Positions 33,666 through 42,791 of a stretch of 64,000 bases of DNA are shown piece by piece. Source of the stretch: Microbacterium sp. ProA8 (GTDB taxonomy: Bacteria; Actinomycetota; Actinomycetes; Actinomycetales; Microbacteriaceae); contig NZ_CP157000.1 of the NCBI RefSeq assembly GCF_039905635.1, positions 186,001 through 250,000 on the forward strand, written 5' to 3'. The notes beneath the pieces were generated by a model. The model was given only the letters and a program-made list of their open reading frames with translations. It searched no databases and was not told the DNA's origin. The stretch's first letter is position 1; each line of letters starts with the position of its first letter. A program made the position numbers and the translations under genes.

Positions 33666-36600
33666 GTGTCGAACCTCGCCGTCCTGAGTCTCAAAAACCG
33701 TGCTCTGATCGCTCTGATCACGATCGTGGCCGCCATCTTCGGCGGACTCGCACTCACGAACCTCAAGCAAGAGCTCATCCCCTCGATCGAGTTCCCCGCG
33801 CTCATCGTCGTCTCGACCTACCCGGGCGCGTCGCCCGAGGTCGTGAGCAACGACGTGTCGGTGCCCATCGAGACCGCCATCCAGGGTGTGCCGGGGCTCG
33901 AGTCATCGACCGCCACCAGCACGACGAACGCCTCGATCGTGCAGGCGTCCTTCACCTACGGCACCGACCTCGCGACCGCCGAGCAGAAGATGACGCAGGC
34001 GATCAACCGCATCCAGAGCCAGCTGCCCGAGGGGGTCGACCCGAGCGTCATCTCGGCGAGCATCGACGACTTCCCAGTGATCCAGGTGGCCGTCACCGGC
34101 TACGACGACGAAGCGACGATCCAGGCTCAGCTCGAGGCATCCGTCGTCCCCGATCTCGAGGATGTCGACGGGGTCAACGCCGCGCAGATCGTCGGCGGCG
34201 TCGGCCAGCGGGTCACGATCACCCCCGACCAGGCGGCGCTCGCCGCGGCGGGCTTCACGCAGCAGGCGATCAGCGACGCGCTCGAGCAGAACGGCGTGCT
34301 GTTCCCGGGCGGTGAGGTCACCGAGAACGACGAGACGCTCACGGTGCAGACCGGCTCGAAGATCACGTCGGTCGACGAGATCGCGGCGCTGCCGCTCGTG
34401 CCCTCGACGGCCGAGCAGCTCCAGGGCGGCGCGACGACCATCGCGGATGTCGCGACCGTCGTCGAGGAGACCGACCCGGTCACCACGGTCTCGCGCGTGA
34501 ACGGCGAGCCGGCTCTGACGATCGCCGTCACCAAGCTGCCCGCGGCCAACACCGTGGACGTGTCGCGCGGCGTGCTCGCGCTCCTTCCCGACCTCGAGGA
34601 ATCCCTCGACGGCGCCGAGTTCACCGTCGTCTTCGACCAGGCCCCCTACATCCAGGAGTCGATCGACACGCTCGCGAAGGAAGGTCTGCTCGGCCTCGTC
34701 TTCGCCGTGCTCGTCATCTTCATCTTCCTGCTGTCGGTGCGCTCGACGCTCGTGGCCGCGATCTCGATCCCGACGAGCCTGCTCATCACCTTCATCGGCC
34801 TGCAGGCGTTCGGCTACTCGCTGAACATCCTGACGCTCGGTGCGATCACGATCGCGATCGGACGCGTCGTCGACGACTCGATCGTCGTCATCGAGAACAT
34901 CAAGAGGCACTACGTCGGGGATTCCGACAAGAAGACCGCCATCCTGCGCGGCGTCCGGGAGGTCGCCTCCGCCATCACGGCGTCGACCATCGTGACCGTC
35001 GCGGTGTTCCTGCCGATCGCGTTCGTCGGCGATGTCACGGGCGAGCTCTTCCGTCCCTTCGCGATGACCGTCACGATCGCCATGACCGCGTCGCTCTTCG
35101 TCGCGCTGACGATCGTGCCGGTGCTGGCGTACTGGTTCCTGAAGCCCGGCAAGCCGATCCTCGACGCCGAGGGCGTCGCGATCGACCCCGAAGACCCGGC
35201 CGCCCCGCCGAGCCGCCTGCAGAAGTCGTACCTGCCGATCCTCCGCTGGACGCTCAAGCACTCGTGGGTGACGCTCGCGCTCGCCGTGCTGGTGCTCGTC
35301 GGCACGATCGCCGCCGCGCCGTTCATGAAGACCAACTTCCTGGGCGACTCCGGCCAGAACACCTTCACGATGACGCAGGACATCGGTCCGGCGCCTTCGC
35401 TCGAGGCCGAGAGCGCTGCGGCGGAGCAGGTCGAGGAGGTGCTGCTCGGCATCGACGGCATCGACACCGTGCAGGTGTCGATCGGCTCGAGCGGCTCGGC
35501 GCTGCGCGACGCGTTCTCGGGTGGCGGCAGCGGCATCACCTACTCGATCACCACCGACTCCGGCGCCGACCAGGTGGCGCTGCGCGAAGAGGTGCAGGAG
35601 GCGGTCGCCGAGCTCGACGACGCCGGCGAGATCACGGTCGCGTCGGGGGGCGGCGGCTTCGGCTCGACCGACATCGCGATCGACGTGACCGCTCCCGACT
35701 CCGACACCCTGCAGACTGCGACGGATGCCGTCATCGACGCCGTCGACGGCGCAGAAGGCGTCGGCCAGGTCTCGAGCAACCTCGCGGCGTCGCTGCCCTA
35801 CATCGCCGTGACGGTGGACCGCGACAAGGCGGCGCAGCTCGGCCTGTCGGAGGTCGCGGTCGGCGCGCTGGTGTCGAACACCATGCAGCCGCAGTCCATC
35901 GGCACCGTCGAGATCGACGACACGTCGCTCACGGTGTACCTCGCCGCCTCCGAGACCCCGGCGTCGCTCGATGAGCTGCGTCAGCTGCAGGTGCCGAGCG
36001 CCACGGGCCCCATCGCACTCGAGGAGGTCGCGACGGTCGAGCAGAGCGAAGGTCCCACGTCGATCACGACCGAGGCCGGCGAGCGCACGTCGACCGTGAC
36101 GGTGACCCCGTCGACCGACGACCTCGCCACCGCGTCCGCCTCGGTGACGACCGCCCTCGCGGACGCCGACCTGCCCGCCTCGGCCGATGCGACGCTCGGC
36201 GGCGTCGTGACGCAGCAGCAGGATGCGTTCTCGCAGTTGGGTCTCGCCCTGCTCGCGGCCATCCTGATCGTCTACATCGTGATGGTGGCCACGTTCAAGT
36301 CGCTGCGCCAGCCGCTGCTGCTGCTCGTCTCGGTGCCGTTCGCGGCGACCGGCGCCATCCTGCTGCAGATCATCACGGGCGTGCCGCTCGGCGTCGCGTC
36401 GCTCATCGGCGTGCTGATGCTCATCGGCATCGTGGTGACGAACGCGATCGTGCTCGTGGACCTCGTGAACCAGTACCGCGAGAAGGGGCTCAGCGCGCAC
36501 GACGCGACCGTCGCCGGCGGCTCTCGCCGTCTGCGCCCGATCCTCATGACGGCGCTCGCCACGATCTTCGCGCTGACGCCGATGGCGCTCGGCATCACCG

Positions 36601-37868
36601 GCCAGGGCGGGTTCATCTCGCAGCCGCTCGCGATCGTCGTGATCGGCGGCCTGGTGTCGTCGACCGTGCTGACGCTGCTCGTGCTGCCGACGCTGTACAA
36701 CCTCGTCGAGGGTGCGAGGGAGCGGCGCGCAGCGCGTCGTCGCGACTTCGGTGACGAGAACGGCGGCGACGGCGGTCCGGCTCCCGAGGGCGAGGGCCCG
36801 CAGGGCGGAACGGATGCCGCAGCCGAGCGTGAACTCGTCGGCGCCGGTGTCGGCGCGGGTGCGGGAGTCGCTGCGGCCGGGTCAGGTTCGGGTGCCGCGG
36901 GTGCTGGTGCCGGCGGCGCGGGCGCTGGCGCCGCGGGTGCCGGTGCCGCCGGTGCGGCGGGTGTCGCAGCCGCCGCAGCAGGTGCGGCCGCGCTCGAGAC
37001 CCGGCGCCAGCGTCGCCAGCGCGAGCGCGGCGGGGTGGCAGAGGTCGCCGTGCCGGTGATCGAGGAGGGCCCCGACGTCGAGGTGTCGGACTCGGCGCCC
37101 GCTCCGGCGATCGTGGACGCCGTGCCCGCGGACGCCCAGGAGCAGTCTTCGGCGTCCGCCGGCGCCGACTCGCCGGTGGACTCCGCCGTGCCCGTCATCG
37201 ATGCCGCGCCGACGGGTCAGCCCTCGGACGAGGTGGTGGGCGAGCCGCTCGACGTCGCGGATGCCGACGTGCCGGATGCCGCCTCGGAGGCGCCGGTGGC
37301 CGAGCCGGATGCCGCCGCGTCCGAGTCTTCGGAGAGTGCCGTCGAGACGGAGCCCGAGACCGACACTGCGCACGACACCGCGCCGGCGGAGGAGTCTGAG
37401 CTGACGAGCGATGACACGTCCGGGACGGACGCCGATGCGGCAGCTGTGGCACCGATCGACGTCGAAGGCGAAACCGACGCGTCGGGTGGATCCGAGACGG
37501 AGCCCGGCGGACAGTCCGAGGCCGTGGCGGATGAGCCGCGGTCGGAGCCCGTCGTGGATGAGCCGCAGCCCGAGGTCTCGACGGGTTCAGGGGACGAGCC
37601 CGAGGCGGAGCCCGCCGATGAGGCCGCGACCGCGACCGAAAGCCACGAGCCCGAATCCGAGCCCGTCGCGGATGAGGCCGCTGCGTCCGAGGAGCCGGAG
37701 ACCGTGCACGGCGACGCGACGGACGACGGCGGGGCCGCCTCCGAGTCTTCGCCCGCAGTCGAGGCCGAAGCTGAGGGCCGGCCAGGACCGGCCGATGGCC
37801 CCGAGACGAACGACGAGCCCGCTTCCGACCTCGATGGCGAACACGACGAGCGTCGCCACGACGCCTGA
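33666..37868 (+). CDS. RND-superfamily efflux permease with long acidic C-terminal extension
   Basis: 1400 residues. Residues 1 to about 1017 form a complete HAE/AcrB-type RND permease: first helix after NLAVLSLKNRALIALITI, porter entry TYPGASPEVV, the proton-relay aspartates in IGRVVDDSIVVIENI, and the second half repeat ending VVIGGLVSSTVLTLLVLPTLYNLV. No adaptor or outer-membrane genes are near, as expected in a Gram-positive. From about 1020 to 1400 follows a low-complexity tail: a Gly/Ala-rich stretch, a basic RRQRRQRERGG patch, then about 300 residues dominated by Glu, Asp, Ala, Ser and Pro. GTG at 33666 has a GCGAAGG ribosome site; an in-frame TTG at 33636 is less likely. Confidence 0.88.
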   Translation: MSNLAVLSLKNRALIALITIVAAIFGGLALTNLKQELIPSIEFPALIVVSTYPGASPEVVSNDVSVPIETAIQGVPGLESSTATSTTNASIVQASFTYGTDLATAEQKMTQAINRIQSQLPEGVDPSVISASIDDFPVIQVAVTGYDDEATIQAQLEASVVPDLEDVDGVNAAQIVGGVGQRVTITPDQAALAAAGFTQQAISDALEQNGVLFPGGEVTENDETLTVQTGSKITSVDEIAALPLVPSTAEQLQGGATTIADVATVVEETDPVTTVSRVNGEPALTIAVTKLPAANTVDVSRGVLALLPDLEESLDGAEFTVVFDQAPYIQESIDTLAKEGLLGLVFAVLVIFIFLLSVRSTLVAAISIPTSLLITFIGLQAFGYSLNILTLGAITIAIGRVVDDSIVVIENIKRHYVGDSDKKTAILRGVREVASAITASTIVTVAVFLPIAFVGDVTGELFRPFAMTVTIAMTASLFVALTIVPVLAYWFLKPGKPILDAEGVAIDPEDPAAPPSRLQKSYLPILRWTLKHSWVTLALAVLVLVGTIAAAPFMKTNFLGDSGQNTFTMTQDIGPAPSLEAESAAAEQVEEVLLGIDGIDTVQVSIGSSGSALRDAFSGGGSGITYSITTDSGADQVALREEVQEAVAELDDAGEITVASGGGGFGSTDIAIDVTAPDSDTLQTATDAVIDAVDGAEGVGQVSSNLAASLPYIAVTVDRDKAAQLGLSEVAVGALVSNTMQPQSIGTVEIDDTSLTVYLAASETPASLDELRQLQVPSATGPIALEEVATVEQSEGPTSITTEAGERTSTVTVTPSTDDLATASASVTTALADADLPASADATLGGVVTQQQDAFSQLGLALLAAILIVYIVMVATFKSLRQPLLLLVSVPFAATGAILLQIITGVPLGVASLIGVLMLIGIVVTNAIVLVDLVNQYREKGLSAHDATVAGGSRRLRPILMTALATIFALTPMALGITGQGGFISQPLAIVVIGGLVSSTVLTLLVLPTLYNLVEGARERRAARRRDFGDENGGDGGPAPEGEGPQGGTDAAAERELVGAGVGAGAGVAAAGSGSGAAGAGAGGAGAGAAGAGAAGAAGVAAAAAGAAALETRRQRRQRERGGVAEVAVPVIEEGPDVEVSDSAPAPAIVDAVPADAQEQSSASAGADSPVDSAVPVIDAAPTGQPSDEVVGEPLDVADADVPDAASEAPVAEPDAAASESSESAVETEPETDTAHDTAPAEESELTSDDTSGTDADAAAVAPIDVEGETDASGGSETEPGGQSEAVADEPRSEPVVDEPQPEVSTGSGDEPEAEPADEAATATESHEPESEPVADEAAASEEPETVHGDATDDGGAASESSPAVEAEAEGRPGPADGPETNDEPASDLDGEHDERRHDA

Positions 37869-37888
37869 CGCCCGACTCGAACGAGCCT

Positions 37889-37930
37889 GAAGGGGGCGGG
37901 TGCCGCGAGCAGCGGCATCCGTCCCCTTCT
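37889..37930 (+). terminator. Terminator of the RND gene
   Basis: GAAGGGG (37889-37895) and CCCCTTC (37923-37929) enclose an inner GTGCCGC/GCGGCA stem; followed by TGTGTT. Confidence 0.8.
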
Positions 37931-37972
37931 GTGTTGCGGACGATTCCCGCCGGGCGAGAACGCGATCGGCGG

Positions 37973-38410
37973 TCAGCTCTTCTTCAACTCTTCGGCGAAC
38001 ATCACGAGGATGCCGCTGGGACCGCGGAGGTAGGTGAGCTTGTAGACGTCCTCGTAGGTGGCCACGCCGCGCAGCGGATGGCAGCCGTGGCGTGCGGCGA
38101 TCTCGAGTGCTTCGTCGATGTCGTCGACGGAGAAGGCCACGCGGTGCATGCCGATCTGGTTGGGCAGAGTGGGCTCGGTCTCGATGGCGTCGGGATGGAT
38201 GTACTCGAAGAGCTCGAGCTGACCGTGACCGTCGGGCGTCTGGAGCACGGCGATCCTGGCGTGGTTGCCATCCAGGCCTACGGCGGTGTCGGCCCATTCG
38301 CCGCTCACCGTGTCACGGCCGAGCACCTTCAGGCCCAGGTCGGTGAAGAAAGCGATCGCCGCATCGATGTCCCGCACGGCGATGCCGACATTCTCGAGCT
38401 TGATGGCCAT
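37973..38410 (-). CDS. VOC-family (glyoxalase/methylmalonyl-CoA epimerase-like) protein
   Basis: 145 residues. Two beta-alpha-beta-beta-beta modules: LENVGIAVRDIDAAIAFFTDLGLKV, then GQLELFEYIHP, and MHRVAFSVDDIDEALEIAARHG, then LTYLRGPSGILVMFAEEL. The His of NQIGMHRV and the Glu of LELFE and near the end could form the metal site. The ATG at 38410 lies 7 nt after TAGCAT (38423-38418), a leaderless layout, so it is preferred over the in-frame ATGs at 38419 and 38428. Substrate unknown. Confidence 0.85.
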   Translation of the reverse strand: MAIKLENVGIAVRDIDAAIAFFTDLGLKVLGRDTVSGEWADTAVGLDGNHARIAVLQTPDGHGQLELFEYIHPDAIETEPTLPNQIGMHRVAFSVDDIDEALEIAARHGCHPLRGVATYEDVYKLTYLRGPSGILVMFAEELKKS

Positions 38411-38444
38411 GAGCGGCATGCTACTCATAGGCCCCGACGCGGTC

Positions 38445-38675
38445 CTAGTGCGACGTGAGGCCAGCCTGCCAGCGGTGCTGCTCACGGGCGAAGAGCACGG
38501 CGAACGTCCCCCACACGCCGATGTCGTCGGCGAAGCCGAGCGGCCCCAGAAGCAGCTCGGGGATCAGATCGATCGGCGCGAACGTGTACACGACGGCGGC
38601 GATCGCCACGACCCATGTCGTCGGTGCGACACGATGCTCGCGGCGCTTGATCGCCCTGAGGAATCTCCACCACAT
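38445..38675 (-). CDS. YkvA-family (DUF1232) membrane protein
   Basis: 76 residues. The motif YTFAPIDLIPELLLGPLGFADDIGV is the DUF1232 signature (P-I-D-L-I-P followed by D-D). The fold has one or two hydrophobic helices and a basic start (RAIKRREHR). Function unknown. It sits head to tail with the VOC gene, 34 bp apart, and downstream of two small acidic protein genes on the same strand. Confidence 0.85.
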   Translation of the reverse strand: MWWRFLRAIKRREHRVAPTTWVVAIAAVVYTFAPIDLIPELLLGPLGFADDIGVWGTFAVLFAREQHRWQAGLTSH

Positions 38676-38768
38676 GCCCCCCAGTGTGCGCGCGCCGCAC
38701 GCCGGAGGGCCCGTCGAGACGGAATCGTGATCGATCAGTCAGAAGATGCACAGCCCGCGCTCAGCGGG

Positions 38769-38939
38769 TCACGGCTCGCCCTGATCCGACTCCTCGTCAG
38801 GGATCTCGTCGCTGCGGGGCCCGACGAAGTCGCCCGTGATGGTGTGCTCGCGCTCGACATCCTTGATCACATCGGTCTTGAGATCGCTCGCGGGATTGCC
38901 GTCTTCCGGCGACAGGCGCGGAACGAAGCTGTCGGTCAT
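38769..38939 (-). CDS. Small acidic protein of unknown function
   Basis: 56 residues, starting MTDSFVPRLSPEDGNPASDL and ending in SDEIPDEESDQGEP. Strongly acidic, no membrane helix, probably disordered. A clear AAGGAGAGTG ribosome site ahead of the ATG and normal high-GC codon use support that it is translated. It lies 27 bp after the next small acidic gene on the same strand. Confidence 0.6.
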   Translation of the reverse strand: MTDSFVPRLSPEDGNPASDLKTDVIKDVEREHTITGDFVGPRSDEIPDEESDQGEP

Positions 38940-38966
38940 CACACTCTCCTTCGCGGCTGAGCTCGC

Positions 38967-39134
38967 CTAGCGGTCAGCCTTCTCGTCCTCTTCCGGCTCG
39001 AACGTCGACGGCACGCCGGTGTGTCCCGCGGCGACGCCGTCGGGTGCGTCGGGGATCGTCTCGTCACGCCCGAGGCCGCCCGGCTTGCGGGTGCCCTCGT
39101 CGTCCGTCTTCGGCTCTTCTGCGTTGCGGTCCAT
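38967..39134 (-). CDS. Small acidic protein of unknown function
   Basis: 55 residues starting MDRNAEEPKTDDEGTRKPGG and ending FEPEEDEKADR. Hydrophilic, Glu/Asp/Lys-rich, likely disordered. GAAGGGAGCACC is the ribosome site. With the following 56-residue gene it forms a pair of small hydrophilic proteins of the kind often seen in stress regulons, but this is only a resemblance. Confidence 0.55.
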   Translation of the reverse strand: MDRNAEEPKTDDEGTRKPGGLGRDETIPDAPDGVAAGHTGVPSTFEPEEDEKADR

Positions 39135-39236
39135 GTGGTGCTCCCTTCGTCTCGAGGGGAAACGTACGACCACCCGCGCGCGTACGGACCCCGGTTGACA
39201 AGAGCGAAGCGGCGCGGCAGGGCGCTTCGCTCACAC

Positions 39237-39293
39237 GCGCAGCGGTCAGGATGCGCGCAGCGGTCAGGATGCGCGCAGCGGTCAGGATGCGCG
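39237..39293. repeat. 18-bp tandem repeat over the 3' end of the monooxygenase gene
   Basis: About three copies of an 18-bp unit (GCGCGCAGCGGTCAGGAT) in a row. The unit contains the TGA stop (TCA on the plus strand) of the gene at 39282-40430, so the duplicated copies lie downstream of the first stop and each carries its own stop. Confidence 0.85.
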
Positions 39294-40430
39294 GGGGTCC
39301 GCGCGCCGCAGCTCTCGGTGGATGACGCGGGCGACGGCCCGCGCGTCGAGGCCGATCTGGAAGAGCTGCCCCTTCAGGGGATTCCAGAGCCCGACGAACC
39401 GCAGCCCCGGTGCGCCGGGCGCGGATGCCGCACCCGTCACGATCGGACCGCCACGGCCATCGAGCACCCCGAGGTGACCGAGCACCGTGGTGAGCCCGGT
39501 GGTGTAGCCGATCGCGGCGATCACGGCATCCGGCGTGAAGCGTGTGCCGTCCGCGAAGACCGCCTCGGATCCCTCGAAGCGCTCGAGCGCGGCGACGGGA
39601 GTGACCGCGGCGGTGCGCAGCGCGGCCACGAGACCGACGTCGATCGTCGGCGTCACGCCCGTCGCGCGTGCCTGTGCGACCACGCCGGCGCGAGCGCGCG
39701 GCATCCCGTACCGGGACAGATCGCCGAGAGCCACCCGCTGCAGCAGCCGGTTCACCGGGTCGACGAGCACCGCAGGCAGGAAGTCCATCGGGACGGCCAT
39801 CAACGTGGTGGGAAGGGGTCCGAACTGCCGCGGGATGATGTTCGGCGGCGTCCGGATCGACAGGCGCACGTCCGCCGCTCCGTGCTGGGCCAGGTCGGCG
39901 GCGATCTCGGCACCCGTGTTGCCGGCACCGACGACGAGCACCCGCCGGCCGGCGTACTCCGCCGGGCTGCGATACGCGGACGCGTGGATGACGGCGCCCT
40001 CGAATCCCTCCTGCCCCGGCCACCGCGGCTGGACCGGGATGTTGTTGTAGCCCGTCGCGACGACGATCTGCCGAGCACGCAGCGGGCCGGCATCGGTGGC
40101 TGCGACCCAGTGCCCGTCGTCGCGCTCGAGGCGGTGCACCTCCGTGCGGAACCTCGGCTCGAGGCTGTGCAGCCGGGCGTAGACGCGGAGGTAGTGCGCC
40201 ATGTCGTCCTTGGCGACCCAGCGCCCGAACCGACGGGGCATGCGCAGGCCCGGCAGGGCGGATTGGACGCGGGGAGTGTGCAGGTGGAGCCGTTCGTAGC
40301 GTCCGGCCCACGTGTCGCCGACGGCGTCACCGCGGTCGACGACCAGCGCGTCGATCCCCTGACGTTTCAGACAGGCGGCGACGGCGAGGCCCGCGGGCCC
40401 CGCTCCCACGACGAGCACGTCAGCAGACAT
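39282..40430 (-). CDS. FAD/NAD(P)-dependent flavin-monooxygenase-like oxidoreductase
   Basis: 382 residues. FAD-binding Rossmann motif VVGAGPAGLAVAACL at the N-terminus; a second nucleotide-binding motif VLVVGAGNTGAEIAADL at about 170-187; RYERLHLHTPR is typical of the YUC/CzcO-like subgroup of flavin monooxygenases; ATGYNN and IGYTTG flank the domains. It probably oxidises a small organic substrate or acts as a ferredoxin-type reductase. A GGGAGGACC ribosome site precedes the ATG. No operon partner is apparent. Confidence 0.88.
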   Translation of the reverse strand: MSADVLVVGAGPAGLAVAACLKRQGIDALVVDRGDAVGDTWAGRYERLHLHTPRVQSALPGLRMPRRFGRWVAKDDMAHYLRVYARLHSLEPRFRTEVHRLERDDGHWVAATDAGPLRARQIVVATGYNNIPVQPRWPGQEGFEGAVIHASAYRSPAEYAGRRVLVVGAGNTGAEIAADLAQHGAADVRLSIRTPPNIIPRQFGPLPTTLMAVPMDFLPAVLVDPVNRLLQRVALGDLSRYGMPRARAGVVAQARATGVTPTIDVGLVAALRTAAVTPVAALERFEGSEAVFADGTRFTPDAVIAAIGYTTGLTTVLGHLGVLDGRGGPIVTGAASAPGAPGLRFVGLWNPLKGQLFQIGLDARAVARVIHRELRRADPRAS

Positions 40431-40578
40431 GGTCCTCCCGAGGGGAACGTTAGCGGTGCGGCCCCGCCACGTCATCCCCGGCGTCCCACACGCGCGTCGA
40501 ACGCCGGCACGCGAGCCGGCGCGCAGTCGACGACGCCAGCCCGACGCGCTGTCGGAGCGTCGGGCTACCGTGGGCCGC

Positions 40579-40902
40579 ATGGTGTTCGCGAATGCAGGAA
40601 GTCTGGGCGCCGCTCCCGGCAAGCGGGATGAGCTCGTGCGCCACCTCACGCGCCGGAGCGACCACCTGCGGGAAGTCGGCTGCCTCCTGTACGAGGTGGG
40701 CGTGAACGACGCGGATCCCGACACGGTGTACGTGGTCGAGCTGTGGGAGAGCGCCGACGCGCATCGCGCCTCGCTGGCGCTGCCGGAGGTGCAGGCGTCG
40801 ATCGCGGATGCCCGCCCGCTGCTCTCCGGAGCATTCGGCGGCTTCCAGTTCGATGTCGTCGGGTCGCCGCTGCGCGACGGATCGGCCCCGGCGCCGCCCT
40901 GA
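40579..40902 (+). CDS. Antibiotic biosynthesis monooxygenase (ABM)-fold protein
   Basis: 107 residues, one ABM/YgiN-like ferredoxin fold: VFANAGSLGAAPGKRDELVRHLTRRSDHLREVGCLLYEVGVN followed by TVYVVELWESADAHRASLALPEVQASI. Such proteins are quinol monooxygenases or heme-degrading enzymes, often with unassigned substrates. TACCGT (40566-40571) lies 7 nt before the ATG, a leaderless layout. Divergent from the flavin monooxygenase gene. Confidence 0.85.
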   Translation: MVFANAGSLGAAPGKRDELVRHLTRRSDHLREVGCLLYEVGVNDADPDTVYVVELWESADAHRASLALPEVQASIADARPLLSGAFGGFQFDVVGSPLRDGSAPAPP

Positions 40903-40947
40903 CGGCCTCGGCGACGCGCGCTCAGCTGCCCTCGTGGGACGGCCGCG

Positions 40948-42033
40948 TCAGTCCTGCCGGCCGGCGACGCCGAGGAAGCGGATGAAGACCGCGATCCAAC
41001 CGAAGATCAGTGCGAAGACGATGATCTCGAACGCGGTGAGGGAGAAGAAGCCGACCGCCGGGATGAAGAGGATCACCGAAGCGACCATCGCCGCGAGGAA
41101 CGCCCATGACGCGACGAAGTAGGTGCGCGGCATCCCGCGCAGGAACTTCGGCCCGCCGATGAGCAGGACGAGGAACATCGCCGCCATGCCGGACGCCGAG
41201 AGGTTGTGCAGCGCGAGGTTCACGTCGACGGGGAACACGCCGACGCACGCGAGCATGATGCCCATGATGGCGAAGAGCACGGGAACGATGCGCGGCCCGC
41301 GCGGGTTCTCGAGCACCCCCGCCGCCGCGAGGGCGCGCATGTCGTTGGCGATGTAGACGGCGAAGGTGGTCACGAGCAGACCCGCCGCCATGAGGGTGCC
41401 GTTGAACACCCAGCTCGACAGGTCGTCCTCGAAGGAGCCGAGATGGCTGAAGTGGATCGTCCACCACTTCGGGTCGGGCGTCGTGACCATGGCCGTGAGC
41501 GTGCCGATGGCGATGAATGCGAGCAGCAGCGACGACATGCGCTGCGTCGTCATCGCCGACACGGAGAGGAACACGATCCACGCCGTCATGCCGAGGGTCA
41601 CCGCCATCAGCACGACCGCCCAGAAGGTCACGATCGGCAGCCCGATGAAGCCCATGGCGAGCACGCGATACAGCGCGTACACAGCCACGAAGGCGAGGGC
41701 GGTGTGGACGATGACCACCGAGATGGTGTTGACGATGAACTTCCACGACGGCAGCGTCTGCCGCCACTCCTGCCCGGGGCGGTTGCGCGCTCGCCAATAC
41801 TCGGTCGTCGAGGCCGCGGCGGCCACCACTGCCGCGCCGCACGCCGCCCACACCGCAAAGGAGTCGGCTTGGCCGGCGAGCTGCAGATCCGGCGCGAACA
41901 CGCCGACGAGGAGGCCGTAGATCGCGCCGACGGCGCCGGCGGCGAGACCGGCGTAGACCGCCTGGGACTCCGCGCGGCGGCCGGGCGTCGGTGCTGCCGT
42001 GTCGGGCAGCGGCGAGGTGTTCATGGTGCTCAC
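40948..42033 (-). CDS. DUF998-like multi-pass membrane protein
   Basis: 361 residues with about ten hydrophobic segments. The repeated layout and the motif TTPDPKWWTIHFSHLGSFEDDLSSWVFNGTLMAAGLLVT, a loop with His/Trp followed by N-G, match DUF998-related proteins. A paralogue lies 1.5 kb away (42269-43609), with HDPTWWHHHFSQLGTHSDFSGRAFN at the same place. Function unknown. The GTG at 42033 lies 6 nt after TACTCT (42045-42040), so it is preferred over the ATG at 42024. Confidence 0.75.
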   Translation of the reverse strand: MSTMNTSPLPDTAAPTPGRRAESQAVYAGLAAGAVGAIYGLLVGVFAPDLQLAGQADSFAVWAACGAAVVAAAASTTEYWRARNRPGQEWRQTLPSWKFIVNTISVVIVHTALAFVAVYALYRVLAMGFIGLPIVTFWAVVLMAVTLGMTAWIVFLSVSAMTTQRMSSLLLAFIAIGTLTAMVTTPDPKWWTIHFSHLGSFEDDLSSWVFNGTLMAAGLLVTTFAVYIANDMRALAAAGVLENPRGPRIVPVLFAIMGIMLACVGVFPVDVNLALHNLSASGMAAMFLVLLIGGPKFLRGMPRTYFVASWAFLAAMVASVILFIPAVGFFSLTAFEIIVFALIFGWIAVFIRFLGVAGRQD

Positions 42034-42161
42034 GAGGTCAGAGTACGACCCGGCCACGGCGTGCGGGGCGTTCGGCACGACACGATCTGGTGACGGATGT
42101 CTCCTCGGCCGTCACGGTGCGCCGGCGACCGAGGGCTCGCGATGGCCCATGTCGCATCCGC

Positions 42162-42791
42162 TCAGGCGCCGCGCTGCAGCCAGGGGCGCAGCATCCGTGT
42201 CACCCACGGCAGCACCGCGTACGTCATCACCGGGGTGAGCAGCACCGTCGTGAGCAGGACCCGAGCGATCAGCGGCCACTCCGCGAACCCCGGGACGTAG
42301 CCGAGGAGCCACGACGCGAGGAGATTCGTGGGGAAGAAGCCGAGCCAGATCGTGACGGCCTGCTTCCAGCGCGCCGGGGCGGGCGGGATCGGCTGCTGGA
42401 CCGGTCCGGTGGACGGTGCCGTAGCGATGTCCGGATGCCGCGACTCGACGTTCGTCGCGAACGGAGCGTCGAACCAGCCCTCGATGCCGGTGCGTCGCTC
42501 GACCCGGACCTCGTTCGCGAAGGCACGGCCGGAATCGAGCCACCACGAGCGCTGCGGCGAATCCTCCCAGGCCTCGAGGGTCGGGATGTCGCGGAAGCGG
42601 TAGAGCATGTACCAGAGGTCGCTGCTCTCGCCGGCGCGGACCCAGCCGGAGCCGAGGAAGCCCGTGAAGCCGGCGGCGAGGTCTGTTCCCGCCTGCATCC
42701 AGCTCGTGGCTTCTGCGGTGCGGGAGGGGTCGATGCGTCGCTCGATCGCAACGGTGATGGGATGGGCAACGGGTTCTGCCATGGCATCCAT
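42162..42791 (-). CDS. ABM-domain protein with C-terminal membrane helices
   Basis: 209 residues from the ATG at 42791 (an in-frame ATG at 42782 is possible). Residues 10-100 form an ABM domain (ITVAIERRIDPSRTAEATSW, then LWYMLYRFRDIPTLEAWEDSPQRSWWL); residues 145-205 contain two helices and end VMTYAVLPWVTRMLRPWL, the known C-terminal motif of membrane-bound ABM proteins. It overlaps the neighbouring DUF998-like frame by about 520 bp on the same strand. The family signature is clear in this frame, so this is the real product of 42162-42791. Confidence 0.8.
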   Translation of the reverse strand: MDAMAEPVAHPITVAIERRIDPSRTAEATSWMQAGTDLAAGFTGFLGSGWVRAGESSDLWYMLYRFRDIPTLEAWEDSPQRSWWLDSGRAFANEVRVERRTGIEGWFDAPFATNVESRHPDIATAPSTGPVQQPIPPAPARWKQAVTIWLGFFPTNLLASWLLGYVPGFAEWPLIARVLLTTVLLTPVMTYAVLPWVTRMLRPWLQRGA

